In this document: positions 1-7,674 of the stretch, piece after piece
Numbering within the stretch: position 1 is the stretch's first letter
How the letters are laid out: every line of letters starts with the position of its first letter
Assembly (NCBI GenBank): GCA_905202255.1
Contig: CAJKRH010000040.1
Span: forward strand, 1-14,535
DNA length: 14,535 nt
Direction of reading: 5' to 3'
Source: an uncultured Ruminococcus sp.
GTDB lineage: Bacteria > Bacillota > Clostridia > Oscillospirales > CAG-272
The notes under the pieces: generated by a model
Database searches by the model: none
Seen by the model: the letters and a program-made list of their open reading frames with translations, nothing else
What the model was told of the DNA's origin: nothing
Position numbers and translations under genes: made by a program

Positions 1-1079
1 GTTCTCATGCCCTCGTCAACGAGGTCGCATGCAATCTTGAGAGCAGCCTGAGCGGTTCTCTTACCGTTACGGGTCTGGAGCATATAGAGCTTGCCGTGTT
101 CAACGGTAAATTCCATATCCTGCATATCTCTGTAGTGCTCTTCCAGAGTCTTGCAAACCTGCTGGAACTGAGCGAATGCCTCGGGGAACTTCTGCTCCAT
201 CTCGGCAATCTTCATAGGTGTACGAACGCCGGCAACGACATCTTCGCCCTGAGCGTTTGTAAGGAACTCACCGAAGAGACCCTTTGCACCCGTAGCGGGG
301 TCACGGGTGAAAGCAACGCCTGTACCGCAATCGTCGCCCATATTACCGAATGCCATGGACTGTACATTTACGGCTGTACCCCAAGAGTAGGGGATATCGT
401 TGTCACGACGGTAAACATTTGCGCGGGGGTTGTCCCAGCTGCGGAATACTGCCTTGATAGCGCCGAAGAGCTGCTCCTTCGGGTCGGAGGGGAACTCTGC
501 GCCGATCTTTGACTTGTATTCTTCCTTGAACTGACGGGCAAGCTCCTTGAGGTCGTTTGCATCAAGCTCGATATCCTGCTTAACGCCCTTTGCCTCTTTC
601 ATCTTATCGATGAGCTGCTCGAAATACTTCTTTCCGACTTCCATAACAACATCGGAATACATCTGGATAAATCTTCTGTAGCAGTCCCAAGCCCATCTGG
701 GGTTGCCGGACTTCTTGGATATAACTTCAACAACATCTTCGTTGAGACCGAGGTTAAGAATGGTATCCATCATGCCGGGCATTGATGCGCGCGCACCGGA
801 GCGGACGGAAACGAGAAGCGGATTTTCGTGGTCGCCGAATTTCTTGCCTGTGATAGCTTCCATCTTTTCGATGTACTCCATTATCTCAGCCTGAATTTCG
901 GGATTGATCTGCTTGCCGTCCTCATAATACTTTGTGCAGGCTTCCGTGGTAATTGTGAAGCCCTGCGGAACGGGAAGACCGATATTTGTCATTTCCGCGA
1001 GGTTTGCACCCTTGCCGCCGAGAAGCTCACGCATACCTGCGTTACCTTCTGTAAAAAGGTAGACATACTTCTTTGCCAT
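1..1079 (-). CDS. ppdK: Pyruvate, phosphate dikinase, N-terminal part (cut by window edge)
   Basis: The minus strand reads openly from an ATG at 1079 to the window edge, giving 359 residues of N-terminal sequence. The product would interconvert pyruvate/ATP/phosphate and phosphoenolpyruvate/AMP/PPi in the cytosol, a central step in the PPi-dependent glycolysis of many anaerobes. The sequence begins MAKKYVYLFTEGNAG, followed by the ATP-grasp nucleotide-binding signature GGKGANLAEM (about 21-30, Lys23), SVRSGARASMPGMMDT (about 91-106, with Arg93 and Arg97), and near the edge MEFTVEHGKLYMLQTRNGKR, all typical of PPDK. The phosphohistidine and PEP/pyruvate domains lie outside the window (the full enzyme is about 870-890 residues). 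GGAGG at 1090-1094 sits 10 bases before the ATG and supports the start. It is transcribed divergently from pth. Recognition of the family is very secure; no frameshift was seen. Confidence 0.97.
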   Translation of the reverse strand, partial: MAKKYVYLFTEGNAGMRELLGGKGANLAEMTNIGLPVPQGFTITTEACTKYYEDGKQINPEIQAEIMEYIEKMEAITGKKFGDHENPLLVSVRSGARASMPGMMDTILNLGLNEDVVEVISKKSGNPRWAWDCYRRFIQMYSDVVMEVGKKYFEQLIDKMKEAKGVKQDIELDANDLKELARQFKEEYKSKIGAEFPSDPKEQLFGAIKAVFRSWDNPRANVYRRDNDIPYSWGTAVNVQSMAFGNMGDDCGTGVAFTRDPATGAKGLFGEFLTNAQGEDVVAGVRTPMKIAEMEQKFPEAFAQFQQVCKTLEEHYRDMQDMEFTVEHGKLYMLQTRNGKRTAQAALKIACDLVDEGMR

Positions 1080-1089
1080 ATGTTTTTTT

Positions 1090-1141
1090 CCTCCATAGTT
1101 TTTATTGAGATTTTTACAAATCTATACATTTTGGTATTATA
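1090..1141 (-). promoter_or_regulatory. ppdK promoter (-10) and ribosome binding site
   Basis: On the minus strand a perfect TATAAT (plus-strand ATTATA at 1136-1141) lies about 57 bases upstream of the ppdK ATG, and GGAGG (1090-1094) serves as ribosome binding site. No good -35 hexamer is found at 16-18 bp, so the promoter may need an activator or be limited by the dyads next to it. The start of transcription is expected near 1129. Confidence 0.6.
1108..1123. promoter_or_regulatory. Operator-like dyad, downstream copy
   Basis: AGATTTTTACAAATCT is a perfect 6-bp inverted repeat with a 4-base spacer. It lies just downstream of the predicted ppdK transcription start, in the leader. Its sequence closely resembles the dyad at 1144-1165. 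An operator function is inference. Confidence 0.45.
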
Positions 1142-1143
1142 CC

Positions 1144-1165
1144 ATAGATTTTTCCAAATATCTAT
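1144..1165. promoter_or_regulatory. Operator-like dyad, upstream copy
   Basis: A 22-base imperfect palindrome with 9 of 11 pairs matching; the core is AGATTTTTCCAAATATCT (1146-1163). It sits directly upstream of the ppdK -10 hexamer, covering the spacer and -35 area. It shares the AGATTTTT-x-CAAAT pattern with the dyad at 1108-1123, with centres 39 bp apart. A bound regulator is inference. Confidence 0.45.
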
Positions 1166-1225
1166 AGCTTTTATAAAAAAAGTTGAGAAAAAACGAGAAA
1201 AATTTAAAAAAATCGCAAATTTCTC

Positions 1226-1254
1226 TTGCAAAAAATCCCTTTACGGGGTAAAAT
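1226..1254 (+). promoter_or_regulatory. Sigma-A promoter of pth-mfd
   Basis: TTGCAA at 1226-1231, a 17-bp spacer and TAAAAT at 1249-1254 match the sigma-A consensus well. It points at pth, with transcription expected to start near 1261, leaving a leader of about 90 bases. Confidence 0.7.
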
Positions 1255-1260
1255 AAAGTG

Positions 1261-1352
1261 AAAAATGCCGCGAGGCGGCATAAATACGGCATCGCTACGG
1301 AAGGGAGGGCTCTCCTTTCCGCATTTCGTGCTGTTTTCGGAAAGGAAAAATT
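1261..1352 (+). promoter_or_regulatory. Structured 5' leader of pth with alternative pairings
   Basis: Two hairpins can form. The first is ATGCCGC/GCGGCAT (1265-1271 with 1275-1281, 3-base loop). The second pairs CGGAAGGGAG (1298-1307) with CTCCTTTCCG (1312-1321) over a 4-base loop, 10 pairs including one G-U. The 3' arm of the second hairpin is also the exact complement, over 9 bases, of CGGAAAGGA (1338-1346), which contains the pth ribosome binding site. The two pairings exclude each other, so the site could be free or hidden. No known riboswitch class was recognised; regulation is inference. Confidence 0.45.
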
Positions 1353-1970
1353 ATGTCGATTTTCGATTTATTCAAAAAGATAGAGAGTGAGGGAAAGCGT
1401 GCGCCCGTTTCGTATATCGTGGCGGGGCTGGGAAACCCCGGGGCAAAATATGAAAAGACGCGGCACAATGCGGGTTTTCTCGCTATTGACCATATGGCGG
1501 GGAAGCTGGGTGAAAAGATAAATTCATCGAAATTTCAGTCGCTCTGCTGCCGCACGGCGGTAGACGGCACGGGGGTGCTTCTGATGAAGCCGCAGACATT
1601 CATGAATGCCTCGGGTATAGCCATAGACGAGGCAGCATCCTTCTACAAGATACCGCCCGAGCATATAATAGTGCTGTGCGACGATATAACGCAGAAGCCG
1701 GGGCATATCCGCATAAGAAAGAGCGGAAGCGCAGGCGGGCACAACGGGCTGAAGAGTGTGATAGGCTTCTGCGGCGAGGGCTTTCCGCGCGTCCGCATGG
1801 GTGTGGGCGAGAAGCCTACTCCCGAATATGACCTTGCCGACTGGGTGACGGGTAAGCTCCCCGAGGCGGATATGAAGGCTCTGCAGGGGCGCTTTGACGA
1901 TGTTTGCGAGGCGGTTCGTCTGATGCTTGCGGGCGACTATGACCGCGCAATGAATCTTTATAACAGATGA
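1353..1970 (+). CDS. pth: Peptidyl-tRNA hydrolase
   Basis: This is the cytosolic enzyme that cleaves the ester bond of peptidyl-tRNAs released from stalled ribosomes, recycling tRNA. The 205-residue product carries the full bacterial Pth signature: GLGNPG (Asn28), TRHNAG with the catalytic His38 (E. coli His20), LMKPQTFMNASG with Asn85 (E. coli Asn68), CDD with Asp110/111 (E. coli Asp93) and GSAGGHNGLKS with Asn131 (E. coli Asn114). The ATG at 1353 follows GGAAAGGA (1339-1346) at 6 bases. Compared with E. coli there is an N-terminal extension of about 20 residues (MSIFDLFKKIESEGKR) before the first strand. The stop is 16 bases before mfd, so the two genes are probably one transcript from the promoter at 1226-1254. 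Gene order pth-mfd is common in Firmicutes. Confidence 0.96.
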   Translation: MSIFDLFKKIESEGKRAPVSYIVAGLGNPGAKYEKTRHNAGFLAIDHMAGKLGEKINSSKFQSLCCRTAVDGTGVLLMKPQTFMNASGIAIDEAASFYKIPPEHIIVLCDDITQKPGHIRIRKSGSAGGHNGLKSVIGFCGEGFPRVRMGVGEKPTPEYDLADWVTGKLPEADMKALQGRFDDVCEAVRLMLAGDYDRAMNLYNR

Positions 1971-1986
1971 TAACGGTAAATATAAA

Positions 1987-4900
1987 ATGAATATTATTTT
2001 AAATCGGATTTCTGCAGGGCGCGAGTTCTCGCAGATACTGAAAACGAGGCGTGAAAACAAGGGCAAGGCAAAGAAACTGCCATCCATGATAACGGGGCTT
2101 TGCGAGGGTGCGCTCGATGCTTTTCTTGGCGCTTTTATCACCGAGGAATGCAGAGATGAGCCGTCACTCATCATAGTGCAGGACGAAAAGAGCGCGAGAC
2201 ATATCGCCGCGGCTCTCGGGGCATACGGGATACACGCGACGGTTTATCCCGCGCGTGACCCCGTATTATATAATATGGTAGCTTCTCACGAGGCGGAATA
2301 TGACAGGGTTTCCGCGCTCTCCGAGATATCGGAGGGAAACGGAGTTGTTGTTATTGCCACGCCCGATGCGGCAATGCAGTTTACCATGCCTGCGGATAAG
2401 CTTCGCGCGGGCGCGTTTACACTCTCGGTGGGCGATACGGTGGATATGGCGGAGCTTTCGCGCAGGCTCGTCGATTTCGGCTATGTGCCGTGCGAGCTTG
2501 TGGACGGCAAGGGCAGATTTGCCGTGCGCGGCGGCATCGCGGATATCTTTTCGCCGCAGTCGGAACTGCCGCTGCGAATCGAGCTTTTCGGCGACGAGGT
2601 TGACAGGATAGGATATTTCGATATCATCACCCAGCGCTGGGCGGAAAATCTGCGCTCGGCGAAGATAGTCCCCGCGCGGGAGATTATCCCAGATGCCGAG
2701 GCGCGCGGGCGCATAGAGAGCGCGATACAGCGCCTCATGAAAAAGGCGAAAAGCGAATCGGTGCGCTCCTCGCTTGCGGGAGAACTGACGGCGGTGCAGT
2801 CTGGCGCGGAGATACTGACGGCAGAGAAATATCTGCCGCTTATCTATGAAAAAAAAGAATGTCTGCTTGATTATTTCGGCTCAGAGCGCGCCGTTTTCAT
2901 AGTGGAGTCCTCGGGTGTTTCGGACAGGCTGCGCGCTTCGCTTCGCCACGGTGAGGAAACGGCAAAACAGCTCCTTGAAGAGGGTGTGATGCCCGCAGGT
3001 TGCGGCATTTTCATGAAGGATGAAGCGGATTTGCTCACTTTCGCCGAAAAAACCGGTGCGCTGATAGCAAATGCTTTTCTTTCGCAATACTCGGGCAGGC
3101 TCTGGGAGATATATTCCGTCCATACGAGGACGACTTCTTTCATGACGGGAAATGCCGAGGCGCTCTGCGAGGACATAGAGTCATACACGCGGGCAAAATA
3201 TGAGATAATCATCGCGGCGGGAAGCGAAACCGAGGCGGCAAACACGCGCGATATTCTGCTGGATAACGGCATAAGCTGTACTTTCGTTCCGAAATCAGAT
3301 GATATAACGGAGCTTACGCGCGGTGTGCCTGTGATAACGGCTTTTTCGGGCGCGGGCTTTGAGATAGTAAACAGTAAATTCATGCTCCTCTCTCTCGGAG
3401 AGGGCAGAGCCGAACAGACGAGAACGAGAGGCGTGCGTCGATCCAAGGCAAAGAAAACGGCAAAGGAAAAGATTCTTTCCTATGCCGACCTCACCGTAGG
3501 CGACTATGTCGTCCACGATACGCACGGCATAGGTAAATACATGGGTCTGGAGACGATACGCGATTATACGGGCGTCTGCCATGACCATATAAAGATACAG
3601 TATTCCGGAACGGATGTGCTTTATGTCCGCTGTGAGCAGATAGAGACTGTTTCCAAATATATCGGAGCGGGCGCCGACGAGGGCGCGATAAAACTCTCGA
3701 AACTCGGCGGCACGGAATGGGGCAAAACGAAAGCGCGCGTCAAGAGTGAGGTCCGCCAGATGGCAAAGGAACTCATCGCGCTCTATGCCGAGCGTATGCG
3801 CCGCCCCGGCTTTGCCTTTGAACCCGACGACGATATGCAGAGGGAATTCGAATCGCTTTTCGAATACGAGGAGACGGACGGACAACTCGCCGCCGCCGAG
3901 GATATCAAGCGCGATATGGAGAAGCCCGTGCCTATGGACAGACTGCTCTGCGGCGATGTAGGATTCGGCAAAACGGAGGTTGCTCTGCGTGCGGCTTTCA
4001 AGGCTGTGGCGGGTGGCAAGCAGGTTGCCATCCTCGTGCCGACGACGATTCTTGCGATGCAGCATTATCAGACGATAGTTTCGCGTATGCGCGGCTTCCC
4101 GATAAAGGTTTCACTCCTCTCCCGCTTCAAGACGCATGCGGAGCAGGAGGCGGCTGTCCGCGCACTGCGGCGCGGCGATACGGACATCATAGTCGGCACG
4201 CACAGACTTCTCTCCGCCGATATACAGTTTCATGACCTCGGACTCGTCATAATAGACGAAGAACAGCGCTTCGGCGTCGCCCACAAGGAGAAGCTGAAGC
4301 AGATAGCGAAGAATGTCGATGTTCTGACGCTGACGGCAACGCCGATACCGCGAACGCTGAATATGGCGATGAATTCCATACGCGATATGTCCGTGCTCGA
4401 CGAGGCACCGGGCGACAGAATGCCTGTCCAGACATATGTTCTGGAATATGACGACCTCGTGATAAACGAGGCGATTAGGCGCGAGCTCCATCGCGGCGGG
4501 CAGGTTTTCTACCTGCACAACAGGATAGAAAATATCGCAGGCACGGCGGCGCGGCTGAAAAAGGAATTTCCCGATGCGAATATCGATATAGCACACGGCA
4601 GGATGGAAAAAGAGGAGCTTGCCGATATCTGGCAGAGCCTCGTCGAGGGAAATACCGATATCCTCGTCTGCACCACGATAATCGAAACAGGCGTCGATGT
4701 TCCGAATGCCAACACGCTGATAATCGAAAATGCGGACACGATGGGACTTTCCCAGCTTCACCAGATACGCGGCAGAGTCGGCAGGAGCGCGCGCCGCGCC
4801 TATGCCTACTTTACCTACAGGCAGGGCAAGGCGCTCAGCGATATCTCGACGAAAAGACTCTCTGCGATACGCGATTTCACGGAGTTCGGTTCGGGCTTCA

Positions 4901-5499
4901 AAATAGCGCTGCGCGACCTCGAGATAAGAGGCGCGGGAGATATCCTTGGTGCGCGCCAGCATGGGCATATGGAGAGTGTTGGTTACGATATGTATCTGAA
5001 GATACTGAACGAAGCCGTGCTCGAGGAGCAGGGAACAGTCTTACCGAAAAAGACGGAATGCACCATCTCCGTCGGCAGGGACGCATATATTCCCGAAAGC
5101 TATATTTCATCGGTTTCACAGCGCATAGATATGTACAAGAAGATAGCGGCAATAGAAAACGAAGCCGATGCCGACGATATAGCGGACGAGATGCTCGACC
5201 GCTACGGCGATATGCCGCAGTCGGTGGAAACACTGCTTTCCGCTTCGCTTGTGCGCGCTATGGGCAGTGCATGCGGCATCACGCAGATAGACAAGCGCGA
5301 TAACGCCGTGGTGTTCTATCCCGAGCAGCCGGATTTTCTCGTTTTGTCGGAACTTTCGGCGGCTTTTCCCGCGAGAATCACCATTGTACCCTCGGAAAAA
5401 ACCTATTTTTCGTGCAGAATCAAGCGCGGAGAGACCGTTTTTGAGATAATTTCCAATTTGTTAAAGAAATATATACAAATAAAATCGAAAAAAGAGTAG
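1987..5499 (+). CDS. mfd: Transcription-repair coupling factor
   Basis: Mfd is an ATP-dependent DNA translocase that pushes stalled RNA polymerase off lesions and recruits UvrA. The 1170 residues have the usual length and domain order: a UvrB-homology region (RGGIADIF at about 180-187 and IELFGDEVD after it), the RNA-polymerase-interacting CarD-like domain (VGDYVVHDTHGIGKYMGLE, from about 504), then the RecG-like motor with Walker A GDVGFGKTE (656-664, Lys662), the DEEQRFG box (Asp757), TATPIPRTL (from about 784) and RGRVGRS (about 928). A C-terminal TRCF domain is present (about 1020-1130). The ATG at 1987 has no clear ribosome binding site and lies 16 bases after the pth stop, which suggests translation coupled to pth. 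No key motif is missing. A promoter for the next gene lies right after the stop, so pth-mfd seems to be a two-gene unit with possible read-through. Confidence 0.97.
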   Translation: MNIILNRISAGREFSQILKTRRENKGKAKKLPSMITGLCEGALDAFLGAFITEECRDEPSLIIVQDEKSARHIAAALGAYGIHATVYPARDPVLYNMVASHEAEYDRVSALSEISEGNGVVVIATPDAAMQFTMPADKLRAGAFTLSVGDTVDMAELSRRLVDFGYVPCELVDGKGRFAVRGGIADIFSPQSELPLRIELFGDEVDRIGYFDIITQRWAENLRSAKIVPAREIIPDAEARGRIESAIQRLMKKAKSESVRSSLAGELTAVQSGAEILTAEKYLPLIYEKKECLLDYFGSERAVFIVESSGVSDRLRASLRHGEETAKQLLEEGVMPAGCGIFMKDEADLLTFAEKTGALIANAFLSQYSGRLWEIYSVHTRTTSFMTGNAEALCEDIESYTRAKYEIIIAAGSETEAANTRDILLDNGISCTFVPKSDDITELTRGVPVITAFSGAGFEIVNSKFMLLSLGEGRAEQTRTRGVRRSKAKKTAKEKILSYADLTVGDYVVHDTHGIGKYMGLETIRDYTGVCHDHIKIQYSGTDVLYVRCEQIETVSKYIGAGADEGAIKLSKLGGTEWGKTKARVKSEVRQMAKELIALYAERMRRPGFAFEPDDDMQREFESLFEYEETDGQLAAAEDIKRDMEKPVPMDRLLCGDVGFGKTEVALRAAFKAVAGGKQVAILVPTTILAMQHYQTIVSRMRGFPIKVSLLSRFKTHAEQEAAVRALRRGDTDIIVGTHRLLSADIQFHDLGLVIIDEEQRFGVAHKEKLKQIAKNVDVLTLTATPIPRTLNMAMNSIRDMSVLDEAPGDRMPVQTYVLEYDDLVINEAIRRELHRGGQVFYLHNRIENIAGTAARLKKEFPDANIDIAHGRMEKEELADIWQSLVEGNTDILVCTTIIETGVDVPNANTLIIENADTMGLSQLHQIRGRVGRSARRAYAYFTYRQGKALSDISTKRLSAIRDFTEFGSGFKIALRDLEIRGAGDILGARQHGHMESVGYDMYLKILNEAVLEEQGTVLPKKTECTISVGRDAYIPESYISSVSQRIDMYKKIAAIENEADADDIADEMLDRYGDMPQSVETLLSASLVRAMGSACGITQIDKRDNAVVFYPEQPDFLVLSELSAAFPARITIVPSEKTYFSCRIKRGETVFEIISNLLKKYIQIKSKKE

Positions 5500-5505
5500 A
5501 TTTTT

Positions 5506-5535
5506 TTGAAAATTTATGTATAATATTATTATACT
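5506..5535 (+). promoter_or_regulatory. Sigma-A promoter of the parvulin-DUF5685-J-protein cluster
   Basis: TTGAAA at 5506-5511, an 18-bp spacer and TATACT at 5530-5535 form a plausible sigma-A promoter. A second TATAAT at 5519-5524 lies inside the spacer without a good -35. Downstream, AAAGGAG (5578-5584) is the ribosome binding site, 12 bases before the ATG at 5597, which is rather long. A weak TGCGC/GCGCA hairpin (5545-5562) lies in the leader. Confidence 0.55.
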
Positions 5536-5596
5536 CGTTTTTTCTGCGCTGTTTTTGGCGCAAAAGCACTAAAAACCAAAGGAGTTTCAAATCACA

Positions 5597-6808
5597 ATGA
5601 AAGCAAAAAGACTTATTTCACTCGTTATGGCTGCGCTGATGCTTGCGGGAGCCATGTTCATTTTCGCATCATGCGGAGAAAAGGTTGCAATGTCTCTCGA
5701 AATCGACGGCAAGACCTATACCGTCACGACAAAAGAGCTCGACTTCCTTTTCCCTTATATCAAGATGAATCTTTTCTACAGCTACGGAATGACATCCGTT
5801 TTCAATGACCCCTCTTTCTGGAGCAGTGAGATTGAAAACGACGACGGTACAAAATCCACCGCAGGCGATATTCAGACGCAGAATATTCTGAATATAGCAA
5901 AGAATCTTGTTGTCACAAAGTATCTCTATGAGAAATACGGCAGACCCGCCATCGACAATGAGGCTCTCGAAAAATACAAGACACAGCTCGCGCAGATGCT
6001 CTCCTACTACGGCTATGGCAAAGAGGGCTACTACAAGAGATACTTCGGCTATACAACAGATCAGGAGCTTGATTATTATACCCGCGGTCTTGAGAACGAT
6101 GCTATAATGGAATATCTTTTCGGTGAAAACGGCACAATGAAGCTCACCGACGAGGACAAGGAAACCTACTATAAGGACAGCTATATCGCATATCAGTTCA
6201 TCATGCTCGATATGAATAAGGATATAACAAAGGACGAAGAGGGCAACCGCGTTCAGAAGACCGAGAAGGATAAGGACGGCAACGAGACAAAGCTCGAAGA
6301 ATACGAATACACAGATTTGACAGACGAGCAGAAGGAAGAGAAACAGAAACTAGTCGACGATATTGAAAAGGCACTCGCAGGCGGCACCGATTTCGCAGAG
6401 CTTGTAGAAAAGTATTCCGACAGCTTCGTTTCCCACAAGTATGCAAAGGCTTATATCGTAACAAAGGACGGCACGCTCCTCAATTCCGATGTTCAGGCAA
6501 AGGTAAAGGATTTTGAGGTAGGCGATTATACAAAGGAAGGCATTTCGGTTTCCAACAATAACTATGTTTACTTTGTAAAGAGAGTTGAACTTCCCGAGAA
6601 AGCATACACAGCCGAGGAATATGAGGATGTATTCTCCGCATTTGAAGACAACATGAAGAGCGAGAAGTACAATGATATCTGCAAGGAATATGTTGATAAG
6701 GTTGTCGTAAACGAGAAAATTGTTTCCAAATACAGCTTTATAAAGGCATTCCTCAGCGATTTCGTTGATACAAGAAATTCAAACACAAGCACAACAACAA
6801 ATAACTGA
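5597..6808 (+). CDS. Parvulin/SurA-like foldase lipoprotein
   Basis: A 403-residue lipoprotein, probably anchored on the outer face of the membrane, related to PrsA/SurA-type peptidyl-prolyl isomerases that help secreted proteins fold. It has a lysine-rich start, a hydrophobic stretch (about 6-24) and the lipobox FASC with lipidated Cys26. The middle part fits the helical chaperone region. The PPIC-like part follows (about 195-333): YQFIMLDMN as first strand, GGTDFAELVEKYSDS (from about 262) as the helix, and YVYFVKRVELP as the last strand. It is degenerate: the usual HILV histidine is replaced, a highly charged insert of about 45 residues (about 205-250) interrupts the domain, and no GGDLGW segment is seen, so isomerase activity is uncertain. 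The tail is Asn/Thr-rich. Position after mfd matches the common Firmicute order mfd-PPIase. Confidence 0.8.
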   Translation: MKAKRLISLVMAALMLAGAMFIFASCGEKVAMSLEIDGKTYTVTTKELDFLFPYIKMNLFYSYGMTSVFNDPSFWSSEIENDDGTKSTAGDIQTQNILNIAKNLVVTKYLYEKYGRPAIDNEALEKYKTQLAQMLSYYGYGKEGYYKRYFGYTTDQELDYYTRGLENDAIMEYLFGENGTMKLTDEDKETYYKDSYIAYQFIMLDMNKDITKDEEGNRVQKTEKDKDGNETKLEEYEYTDLTDEQKEEKQKLVDDIEKALAGGTDFAELVEKYSDSFVSHKYAKAYIVTKDGTLLNSDVQAKVKDFEVGDYTKEGISVSNNNYVYFVKRVELPEKAYTAEEYEDVFSAFEDNMKSEKYNDICKEYVDKVVVNEKIVSKYSFIKAFLSDFVDTRNSNTSTTTNN

Positions 6809-6810
6809 TT

Positions 6811-7674
6811 GTGTTCGGATTTGTAAAGCCTTTCATACCCGAGCTTCGGGTAAAGGACAACGAATTTTATAAAAGCGTATATTGCGGCGTTTGCCGTGCT
6901 ATGAAGAGTGAGACAGGTGCACTTTCGTGCGCCTCTCTCAGCTATGATGCGGTTTTTGTCGCGCTTGTGCGGCTTGCCGTGACTGGAGAGGCGTACACCG
7001 TGAAAAAAGAACGGTGTATGCGTCATCCTTTTCATACACGGGCTGTGATGCACTGCGATGATTCACTTAAGACAGCCGCACAGATAAGTGCGGCTCTTCT
7101 GTATGGTAAGCTTGCCGACGATATCTCGGACGAGCGCGGAAAGAGAAGAGCGGCGGCAAGGCTCGCTCTGCCGTATGCGCGGAAATTCAGTCGCAGGGCG
7201 AATGTTCCGGAGGCGAATGCCGCGATAGCGGAGGGGCTTGCGGGACTCGCGGAGCTTGAGCGGAGCGGGGAAGCAACGCCCGATGCCTGCGCCGATATCT
7301 CGGGGAAGATGACCGCCGAGGTCGCCGCTCTCGGGCTTTCCGGCGCACAGCGCGATATCATGTATGAGGCGGCTTTTCACATAGGCAGGTGGATATATCT
7401 CGCCGATGCCGTATGTGATTATCCGGAGGATATGAAGCGCGGCAGATTCAATCCGTTTTCTTTCTATGATGAAGAAAGGATGAGAGAATTTGCCATGGAG
7501 GAGGCATACAGCCTTATGGTTCCCGAGATTATCGCGGCGGAAAATGCGATAGCTCTCGCCGATTGCCGCGATGAGTATATAAACGCCTGCATAGAGAATA
7601 TATTTCATTACGGAATGAAAAACTCATTTTACACCACAGCAAGAAAGGAGTGGCATGATGACAGATCCATATAA
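6811..7674 (+). CDS. DUF5685-family protein with Asp-rich motifs
   Basis: The 287-residue protein starts at a GTG only two bases after the upstream stop and has no visible ribosome binding site, so it is likely translated by coupling. The opening MFGFVKPFIPEL, then YCGVC (Cys25, Cys28), SYDAVFVAL and C-x2-HP (Cys69), match from memory the DUF5685 family of Clostridia, whose function is unknown. The rest is mainly alpha-helical with no signal peptide. Two acidic motifs stand out: DDISD (103-107) in LADDISDERG and DAVCDYPEDMKRGRFNPF (from 199). Their spacing and form recall the two Asp-rich metal sites of isoprenoid/squalene-type synthases. That likeness is by eye only. The 3' end overlaps the next gene by 17-20 bases, so both belong to one operon. 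Confidence 0.75.
   Translation: MFGFVKPFIPELRVKDNEFYKSVYCGVCRAMKSETGALSCASLSYDAVFVALVRLAVTGEAYTVKKERCMRHPFHTRAVMHCDDSLKTAAQISAALLYGKLADDISDERGKRRAAARLALPYARKFSRRANVPEANAAIAEGLAGLAELERSGEATPDACADISGKMTAEVAALGLSGAQRDIMYEAAFHIGRWIYLADAVCDYPEDMKRGRFNPFSFYDEERMREFAMEEAYSLMVPEIIAAENAIALADCRDEYINACIENIFHYGMKNSFYTTARKEWHDDRSI

Noticed and set aside
3295..4065. A 256-residue minus-strand open frame inside mfd
   Set aside because: It lies wholly within the conserved mfd frame, which has every expected motif there.
5545..5562. TGCGC/GCGCA hairpin in the leader of the parvulin gene
   Set aside because: Only 5 pairs with an 8-base loop and no link to the ribosome binding site; likely chance.
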